In this document: positions 56,986 through 64,000 of the stretch, piece by piece
Position numbering within the stretch: the stretch's first letter is position 1
Layout: each line of letters starts with the position of its first letter
Assembly (NCBI RefSeq): GCF_030247195.1
Contig: NC_080672.1
Span: 398,243,037 to 398,307,036, forward strand
Direction: 5' to 3'
DNA length: 64,000 bases
Source: Topomyia yanbarensis
Lineage: Eukaryota; Arthropoda; Insecta; Diptera; Culicidae
Program-made: the position numbers and the translations under genes
Notes under the pieces: model-generated
What the model was told of the DNA's origin: nothing
The model's database searches: none
Seen by the model: only the letters and a program-made list of their open reading frames with translations

Positions 56986-57620
56986 AAGAGCTCCAGAGTT
57001 TCTCAGATTGGCGAAAGTAGAAGAAATTGAAGCTGAACATAACCAAGACAAAGTCTATGTTAGTAACAACACGGTCTCGGGTTAGTTGTAACGGATTCAT
57101 CCAAATAGATGGTACAGTTGTTGAGCGGGTTCATGAAGTACCTTGGAATGATACTTGATACAAAGTTGAACTTCAGCGAGCACAGCAACTATTCAATATG
57201 GAAGGCTGCCGAGAAATTCGGAGTCCTATGCAGAGTGAGTCGATACCTGCCGATGGACGCTAAAGTGACAGTCTACAAAGCAATCACCGCTCCCCACTTC
57301 AACCACTGCGGTTCAATACTGTTCCTTGCATCCAAATCACAAACGAAGCGAATGCAAATCCTCAGATATTCACCGAAACGGAACCAGACAAGCTGGTGAC
57401 CTCAGATTGTTGAACTGTAAGGAATCGTGCACGCAGAACTCATATAGAAGCTACAAAACAAACCAGCAATTTGAGAGAGTTCAAAAGTCTTTGTATAATA
57501 TTTGTAAAACAGAGAGCCAATGCAATGAGATAGAACTAGAATATAGAGAGAAATGACTTAGATTGAAAGGGTCTCTCGAAATTGATCAACACATTATCGA
57601 AAGATATCTGCTCATAATCC
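56985..57620 (+). pseudogene. LINE reverse-transcriptase C-terminal fragment
   Basis: Starts in frame pieces reading LKLNITKTKSMLV, then VKYLG-like KYLGMILDTKLNFSEH (57145 on), RYLPMDAKVTVYKAITAPHF and CGSILFLAS. These are the thumb and the region after YxDD in CR1/Jockey-type RTs. The catalytic core is absent, there are stops and a shift near 57385, and it is truncated on both sides. Confidence 0.75.
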
Positions 57621-57923
57621 TTCCATACTACAAAAAAGTGTATTGGTGTGAGCTAGGCCATCCAAAAAATTGTTTTACTGCCATTTTTAATATAATTTAA
57701 TACCGGAATTTCTTATTAACATTAGGTATCAATTATATTATTTCGTTTATTAAATTCATTTCATACTTTCTTATCATTATACAGATTGTAAGTAGCGGTT
57801 AACCCACTACTTGGATTCTATTTACCTACCCGGCGAGCCCTTTTTGACAGGGCGGCCTAGGTGCTTCTATCAAGACTTTCCGATTTTCGCACAGAAACAA
57901 CAAAAGCGATACACACAAATAAT
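57621..57923. other. AT-rich spacer
   Basis: Nothing recognised, apart from a GC-richer patch at about 57830-57870. Confidence 0.3.
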
Positions 57924-58286
57924 TTAGTACTTACCGTGTTTATTTTCCATTGCTCTCCTCTGTGCTGCACTCTGCCAATAAAATCGATTTGCTGCTGTTG
58001 ACGATTGTGGGAAGGTGAATCGTCTATTCGTCGTAAACGACCCGGAAGTCACCGCAGTGAACTTCCCGGGGAAACCTTTGTCCACCATTTCTTCGTTCTT
58101 TTGTGGAGGGAAGATTGGCTTGTTTGATTGATCCTCCACAGCGAGAACGGACGATGCTTCGGATCTTTGACAATTAGCCGGGAACGTTAATAGCTTTTTC
58201 AAGATTAACGTTCTACAGCAACGATCCTGCACCACATTTGTAACCGAACCTGGGACCCGTACTTTCGATGGGATTTGCCGTCGCAC
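57924..58286 (-). CDS. Unidentified 120-codon minus-strand ORF
   Basis: The protein MRRQIPSKVRVPGSV... is basic and Ser/Thr-rich with no recognised domain. A Pro-Gly turn (FPGKFTAVTSGSFTTNRRFT) lies in the middle. Base composition is GC-richer than the flanks. It lies between LINE remnants and may be part of an unrecognised transposon. No support beyond the open frame. Confidence 0.25.
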   Translation of the reverse strand: MRRQIPSKVRVPGSVTNVVQDRCCRTLILKKLLTFPANCQRSEASSVLAVEDQSNKPIFPPQKNEEMVDKGFPGKFTAVTSGSFTTNRRFTFPQSSTAANRFYWQSAAQRRAMENKHGKY

Positions 58287-58728
58287 ATTGTACCGAACAT
58301 GTTATTCGTTGTGTCCCGACACTTTGGAACCTAAGCCATATATTATTAATAGCCAGAGGAGCAAAAAAATATTCTGCACCTATCTATACCGACAAAACCG
58401 TTCGCAAACGCCAATATGAACGAAAATGTACCTACAACTTATTGTGAATAGCGCAGAACAGCGGTGAGCATTATGTGGCGTAAGTAAATACACTCTACGG
58501 AGAGAATAATCAATAATTGGTATTTTTCCACCCAGCGCTAAATTGTTACTGTGACGGGTTACAAGCAGTGTTACCACAATTAAATCTGTACTAGGAGTTA
58601 AAAACTCTTTTCTATTTGTGTTTTTCTATAGAAAAGTGTGTACCAGATTCTGTACCAAAACAATAACAAGATTGCTTAACAAAATCATTTGAACAGTCTG
58701 CTTCCTTATCTCTTACAGATCAGAAGGC
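58287..58728. other. Spacer before the ORF1-bearing LINE remnant
   Basis: May include its 5' UTR; nothing else is visible. Confidence 0.3.
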
Positions 58729-59325
58729 ATGCGCTTTTTGCCGCTTGCGCACAACATACAAACAAGAAACACTAGCGTGTACGTGTCACTCATAGACACA
58801 GTCTCGTTGCCCTTACTGCGAGTGAAATGTGTGAATCATAAAATAAATTTCGCTCGTTGCGAGAGAACACAATCGCGATTAAGTTTACGCAAACCCGTCA
58901 TAGACCTACAATGCGCGAGGTGGAACAGTTGATCAAAATGAAAATAGAACTTGTGCTTACAGAAAAGTCACACATACAGCTACATCATACGAGGCATGTA
59001 GTACTATTGACGTTAAACTCCTTAGCCGAGGCAGAAAACTTCTTAGCGAAGAACAACACGCCATACGGCGTCGAATACGAAAACGTCCCCTTGTATACGG
59101 ACAATGATCTTACGGAAATTCGCCTCCACGGTTTGGCACCGTGCACTAGTACGGTTTATATTAAAACATTCATGTCGAGGTATGGAGAAATGAAATCTGT
59201 CACAAATGATAGCTTAAGAAACTTTCCAAACATTCTCAACTGGGTTCGGGTGGTCCAAATGCGACTGAACCAACCTATACCTTCTTACTTAAATTCGAGG
59301 GCAGATCATCCCAAGATGTTAACTA

Positions 59326-59737
59326 CAGTAGGATTTCGTTTTTGGCAACAATATTTTTTTTCAGTTGCCAAAACTGGAACCGTGCCAAAAATGGAACCTT
59401 ACCTTAAAAGCTTTGATTTTCAATTTGTAACAACATAAATGTTACAAGAACATTAATTATATACTAATATGTGAAATGGAATGAAAAAATAGAAAAAATC
59501 AACAACTTTAACTTTATTCGCTATGCCCGCCCCCATAAAATATATTAAATATGACTCCTATGTTTGGAAATAAAGTCAACAGCGATATCCATTATTACAA
59601 CCAAATGATTATTGAGCATTTTTCAAAAGATTTACTATGCACAGAAATAATGTTGCCAAAAACGGAACCCATTTGGTGCCAAAAACCGAACTTTTTTGTT
59701 GCCAAAAATGGAGCATGCCAAAAACGGAATCTTACTG
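59326..59737. mobile_element. TA-flanked MITE, CAGTAAGAT family, copy 2
   Basis: Same ends and order as 28624-29027. TA flanks at 59324-59325 and 59738-59739. It inserted in the ORF1 remnant, so the ORF1 copy is older. It carries one extra GCCAAAAACxGA unit relative to copy 1. Confidence 0.85.
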
Positions 59738-59770
59738 TACATCCAAATAACGCTATGCACATATACTGGG

Positions 59771-60830
59771 TAATGCAGCCGGCAACAATTTTGACTTTTT
59801 CTCGGAACGCTCTTAAATCAAACGGTAATTGGCTTAACAGACCATTTGTAAAATATGAGCTTTTTCCGAAAACTAGTTCACTCAGAAAAATTTTCAAGTT
59901 TGTATATGATCATATATGAAAAATAGGCAATATAAATAATAAATTCAGTAAAAAATGACAGCATCATCTTGTGCATCCCAAAATCTGCTGATATATAGCT
60001 TAAGGTACAAGGATCAATATTACCGAAGACTGCAAATTGATCCGATTTTGCAGTAAAAATATATTCTAAAATATAATTACCTGTTGCCTCTCTTTCTCGC
60101 ACATGCTTAGAATAGCAAATTTCAAAAAAAAAATCGGTTCGTCTTCAAAGTTAATTAACTTTATCGGGGAACCTCCAATCAATATGGAACCTTCAACAAA
60201 ACTGTTCGTTATAAAATGGCTTAACAGACCATTTGTAAAATATGAGCTTTTTCCGAAAACTAGTTCATTCAGAAAAATTTTCAAGTTTGTATATGATCAT
60301 ATATGAAAAATAGGCAATATAAATAATAAATTCAGTAAAAAATGACAGCATCATCTTGTGCATCCCAAAATCTGCTGATATATAGCTTAAGGTACAAGGA
60401 TCAATATTACCGAAGACTGCAAATTGATCCGATTTTGCAGTAAAAATATATTCTAAAATATAATTACCTGTTGCCTCTCTTTCTCGCACATGCTTAGAAT
60501 AGCAAATTTCAAAAAAAAAAATCGGTTCGTCTTCAAAGTTAATTAACTTTATCGGGGAACCTCCAATCAATATGGAACCTTCAACAAAACTGTTCGTTAT
60601 AAAATAGGCTACGTAACCATAAGTTTTGAAGTATGCAGAGTTGCTGTGGAATTTTTTATTGGAATTTAAGTTTTTATTTCCGAGTTTCCATATACATTAC
60701 TATAGAAACTTGAAATCTCTTGTTTGTACTAGAGATATCGGAAAAAGCTCATATTTTGCATATGGTTTGTGCATCTAATTCCCATTTGAAATATCAGTGT
60801 TTCGAAAAAAAGTTAAAATTGTTGCCGGTC
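59771..60830. mobile_element. DNA element with about 95-bp imperfect TIRs, candidate 7-bp target duplication
   Basis: CCGGCAACAATTTTGAC at 59779 pairs with the complement of GTTAAAATTGTTGCCGG ending at 60828; pairing continues for about 95 nt (TATGAGCTTTTTCCGA on the left). TACTGGG occurs at 59764-59770 and 60831-60837. The interior contains a 387-bp tandem duplication. No transposase. The tips outside CCGGC are unequal, so the exact ends are uncertain. Confidence 0.6.
59831..60604 (+). repeat. 387-bp tandem duplication
   Basis: 59831-60217 and 60218-60604 are almost identical; differences seen by eye are the length of an A run (60121-60129 against the equivalent at about 60509) and one or two substitutions. 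Both begin GGCTTAACAGACCATTTG and end in GTTCGTTATAAAAT. It lies inside the TIR element above. Confidence 0.85.
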
Positions 60831-61410
60831 TACTGGGCATACGCTCACGTGCCAGTTCTGTAACCAGGCGGCACACTGTGGTAAGCCAAGCACCGAAACA
60901 ACTAAAGAAAATTCATCTACTAAAACCAACACTAACAAACAACCTGATGTGCCACAGCGAACCTGCCATAAAACAAATACCAGACAAACAATATTCCACG
61001 GTATCTCAAACCAATAGTTAACATCCCTAGGGAAGTAATAAACAAAAATAAAGCGGCTGTATCAGAGTTACTCGAAAACACAAAAAGCACCAACAACTAA
61101 CAGCGAAAATCAAAGCTGCTCTAGCGATGGCGACATGGACGCAAACACGAGCGAGAGGGAAGGCAGACAGATCGATCAGCAAGTAGCAGAGGGTAAAGCT
61201 AACCATTACTCACCACCGAGAAAGAAAATTAACACAAGGAGCGAAAAGCAGTGCACCTACAACAGGCGACGGCAATGATATTCGATTATTACTTTTTTAT
61301 CTCATGAATTGTAAATTAAATTGTTTGTTGGAAATGTACATTTTTTCAAAAGAAAGGCGAATGACCCTCGAGGTTAGAGCATAACTAAATAATAAAATAA
61401 ACAATTGATA

Positions 61411-61949
61411 TAATCATTTTCCATGCGGGATGGCCAAATACTGACATTGAGATGCGGGAAAACAAACCACAAATTCTGACTCGGAATCGGTTGTTTCGCC
61501 AGAAATCAGTCAGAACTCCGGATGCGTTTGACTGGGTAATGTCAATATCAGCTCTAGCTCAAATTGTCGCAGCCACTTTGTTTGTAGTCGAAGTTGAACT
61601 GGGGCTGGCTGAAAGCTAAAAATCTCCAAAATGAAAACATAAAAATTGATTTCAAAATCTGTATAATAGACCTCAGTGTTCGCGTTTCCCGTTATATGAA
61701 CCGTGTCAGTGATAAAGCAATTCTGAACTTCCAAATTTCACTTCCGACATAGCTCTTAACTACAATCGAGCAAGATTTCCCGTGAACCCATCATTTCAGT
61801 AATATCATGTTGTAATCTGAGCAACCGAAAATAATAGTCGAAGACACAGAACTGCATAAAACCTGCATTAAATATATTAGATTGTAAAGTCGGAAATAAG
61901 CTTCAAGCGTACAAATTGGAGTCAGACTCCTTGATGTAAGAATCGGTTA
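61411..61949. other. Intron segment without a supported gene
   Basis: A 74-codon minus-strand ORF (61510-61734) has no recognisable feature. Confidence 0.3.
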
Positions 61950-62740
61950 AAAAACCAAACAAAAAGCAGCCGGTCTGCCAGATCTTGTTGACGCAGTGTG
62001 TTTACAGAATTGTTATGTAGGGATCTGCTCGGGATACGTGATCAGCGTTGTTTGCTTATCGGCTACAACATCCTTGGGTGATTTGCATTCGATAGTCACT
62101 TAACAAGGTATTGGTTTAGTCACCCTCATCCTCACAATACGAACGCCGTTGGGAATACCGGTGAAAAAAATTCTCCAAGTGTCATTCGTAATAGATTTCA
62201 CTTCTTCGTATTGCGACATAATTCGTTTGATGTAATCTTACTTAGTGCGCGGTGCCAGATCATGTATACGATCGTCCACCATGTCGTTTTCCATATACAC
62301 GGGTATCTTGATTCTGATGTTATTAAATTCGACCTCATGTTGCATGTTGCTTTTTGGAATGAAATTTTCTGCCGGTGGTAAACTTCTAAACGTAACCAAA
62401 ACGCAGATGTAGCTGAATGTACATAACTTCCCCGAGGTTGGGCTACATTTTAACTTTAACTAGTTGTTCCATTTCTTGAGCTGTGGGTCTAACACAAGTT
62501 TTATTAAACACGGGAGTAACGATACAATACTGTTTGTGCACTGAATATAGAACAAAGCCTTGCTGCCCATGGCGTAGCGCTTTATTGCTTCTGCTTTGTT
62601 CAAGGTCAGAAGGTGGACTGATCAGTGGAGTATTGATATTAATTCTATTTTTTTGCGATTTTTTTATCCTGGAAGTTCGCTCTTGCCGAATATCTTCGGG
62701 AGTAATTTTTCAAGCTATTCTTATATCGTAGAACCATTTT
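61950..62740 (-). pseudogene. LINE ORF1 remnant, second copy of the family, opposite strand
   Basis: On the minus strand: PTAQEMEQLVKVKM (about 62490), DLAPRTK and QYEEVKSITNDTWR, then PNGVRIVRMRVTKPIPC at about 62150-62100. These align with PTMREVEQLIKMKI, GLAPCTS, RYGEMKSVTND and WVRVVQMRLNQPIPS in the 58.7-61.3 kb copy. Several stops break the frame; no 3' part is attached. Confidence 0.7.
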
Positions 62741-63483
62741 CCGAATTTTACGCTTGAAGTTTATAACCAACTGTTACAATCCAATTTAATTGAAGTGGGT
62801 TTTGCGACATCTGTCATTCCGATTTTTATTTTCAGTCGCGCTTATGTGATGTGACTTGCATAATTGAAATGCATGGAAGAATTTCATATCCTGTGGAGAA
62901 CACTTCGTCACATACATTTTTCAGCCTTACGTGCTGCAAATCCTTATCAGTTATATTTTGACGGAAAATCATATCATCTTGATGCCTCATTATGCGCCTG
63001 CTATCACAATTAACATTTGTCTGTCGAGCACACCAATAACCCATTTATCTGGCAACACTTCTCAGCCGTGGGAGCAGCCAAGTTTTGTGTACTCTCCCTC
63101 GGCTCGTCATTTTCCCCCCTTCCCCACTACATACTGCATAGCTGCAACGTTCACGACCACCACTGACGGGGTAAACGCGAAACTCAGTCGCGCGCACTGC
63201 CTTTTGGCTCCCTGCTGCTGCTGCTGCAGCTACCTACTCCTGCACGGGCTCAACGGTTCAATATACGCCGCCACCGAGCAATGTTTGTTTTCGTCACCGA
63301 GCCAATAATACTGGCTACAACAATAGGTGAATGGGGGGCTTCGAATTGATTGATCGTTGCGCGCACACAAACCAAAAAGCTGCCTCTGTGGGCGAACGCA
63401 GTCGCACTTTGCGAGATTAAATCTAGCTTAGGTATCGGAACAGGTTTATTTCATATGTTTTCTTTCTCTCTTGTCGCTTGCAG
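62741..63483. other. End of the intron before the last exon
   Basis: 63040-63400 is GC-richer and repeat-poor, with a CTGCTGCTGCTGC run at about 63211-63223. The last 40 nt are pyrimidine-rich (TTTTCTTTCTCTCTTGTCGC) and end TTGCAG at 63478-63483, a strong splice acceptor. Confidence 0.5.
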
Positions 63484-64000
63484 ATGATCCGGGTGGAGAA
63501 CTTCCGCCCGCTATGGAAATAACGAGCAGCTGTAATGAAAGTAAAACGACGTCAGTGAGTCAACCGTACGGTAAACAACCGAGTGCGAACCCAGCGGAGA
63601 GCAAAGTCAGCGCGGAAAATAGCATTCTGCATCATTCGCAGCAGCACCCGCCGCCACCGCTGCCGCAGTCGCAGCCGCCACCAGCACAACCACAACAGCA
63701 AACCACATTCAGTGTTTATTCGTCCAACGCGACGAATTCTTCTGATTTAAAGTACCTGCATAAAAAATTCAAACGGATTGCCAGTGCCACACCGAACAGC
63801 GATAGTGGCAGTGAATCGAAACTCATTACATCAGCGGCTGCCAATAGTAGTAGCTTTAGTACAACTACGTCAGCTGGTGGTAGTACTATAGCTACAGCAG
63901 CAAGTGCATATGGTTTCCCCGTCGTCGCCAGACTGCCAAACTCACAGTCCACGGTACTGAGCTACGAACCGCCAGTCCAGCGGCTGTTACAGCAACAGCA
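63484..64000 (+). CDS. Host gene exon, Ser/Gln/Pro-rich protein, continues beyond the window
   Basis: After the acceptor at 63483 only the frame starting at 63486 is open; the first two bases complete the codon begun at 28345. It runs 171 codons to the window end with no stop and no donor. The protein starts DPGGELPPAMEITSSC, has a His/Gln/Pro tract (HHSQQHPPPPLPQSQPPP), a short basic segment (KYLHKKFKRIASATP) and Ser/Thr/Ala/Gly-rich stretches, then a Gln run. Such composition is usual in insect transcriptional or RNA regulators, but no domain is visible and I do not name it. Confidence 0.8.

Larger units (their letters stand above)
58729..61278 (+). pseudogene. LINE ORF1 (gag-like) remnant, split by two insertions
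   Basis: 58729-58932 and 58857-59325 give N-terminal pieces with MREVEQLIKMKIEL, HTRHVVLLTLNSLAEAENFL and the conserved RVVQMRLNQPIPSYL at about 59250-59290, a signature of the ORF1 family. The knuckle (about 60844-60890) reads C-x2-C-x4-H-C. A stop lies in the frame at 61019. The same family is found on the minus strand at 61950-62740. Function in the intact protein would be RNA binding for retrotransposition. Confidence 0.75.
58729..61410 (+). mobile_element. LINE remnant with ORF1 and 3' tail only, carrying nested insertions
   Basis: ORF1 begins at 58729, shifts frame near 58857, is interrupted by a MITE (59326-59737) and a second element (59771-60830), and resumes with a zinc-knuckle part (TCQFCNQAAHCGKPS) and a C-terminal acidic/basic part ending at about 61278. 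It is followed directly by a short 3' UTR with AAAGGCGAATGACCC and GAGGTTAGAGC and AATAA-type repeats. No endonuclease or RT follows ORF1, so the element lost ORF2 or belongs to an ORF1-only form. Confidence 0.7.

Noticed and set aside
59878..60570. Long minus-strand ORFs in the 387-bp tandem repeat
   Set aside because: They repeat with the duplication, have no domain, and lie in a TIR element without coding signs.

Overview
The window looks like a piece of a large, repeat-rich dipteran genome, most likely an Aedes-type mosquito. The reasons are: tRNA-derived SINEs with the layout of the Aedes Feilai family, several LINE groups typical of culicids (a PHD-ORF1 LINE of the CR1/Jockey group and an R1/LOA-type LINE), many AT-rich MITEs with TA or TTAA target duplications, and long introns. 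No prokaryotic signal, CRISPR array, rRNA or stand-alone tRNA gene was seen.

Only two segments look like host coding sequence, both on the + strand. One is a 66-nt exon (28280-28345) with a strong acceptor and donor. The other is an exon that opens at 63484 after a strong polypyrimidine tract and acceptor, and stays open to the end of the window. Their phases fit exactly (phase 1 to phase 1) and each has a single open frame, so I infer one gene with a 35,138-bp intron. The encoded protein is Ser/Thr-, Pro- and Gln-rich and low in complexity; I do not recognise the gene. Three GC-richer, repeat-poor islands (about 26.2-28.2, 37.6-40.4 and 52.4-54.1 kb) may hold promoters or 5' exons, but no coding exon can be proved in them.

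Most of the rest is mobile DNA. 0-2.1 kb: a copy of dispersed repeat A and a TTAA-flanked MITE. 4.9-5.8 kb: a long fold-back element. 6.6-11 kb: a LINE whose two ORFs are both open (PHD finger and poly-Asn ORF1; endonuclease and reverse transcriptase ORF2). 13.7-15.4 kb: a TA-flanked DNA element carrying a SINE, then a satellite with a perfect hairpin. 17-18 kb: a palindromic TTAA MITE in perfect tandem duplication. 19.6-24.4 kb: a decayed R1/LOA-type LINE. 24.7-26.1, 30.8-32.3, 47.0-48.8 and 56.0-57.0 kb: arrays of a degenerate, roughly 400-450-bp repeat (B). Repeat A lies next to B at two places. 35.9-37.1 kb: short-period satellites. 41-45 kb: a decayed PHD-ORF1 LINE on the minus strand. 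48.8-55.5 kb: MITE-family copies with GGGTGGTTCTA ends. 57-62.7 kb: LINE fragments with nested insertions, including two diverged copies of one ORF1 family in opposite orientation.

The elements interact in the expected way. LINE proteins would supply the endonuclease and reverse transcriptase in trans to SINEs, and one ORF1-bearing LINE remnant shares a 3' tail with the SINEs. The TA and TTAA MITEs have no transposase in the window and would depend on Tc1/mariner-like and piggyBac-like enzymes encoded elsewhere. I found no clearly new defence-type or operon-like system. The most unusual items are the tandem palindromic MITE, the nested insertion stack at 58.7-61.4 kb, the open PHD/poly-Asn LINE, and the skippable 66-nt exon before a 35-kb intron.
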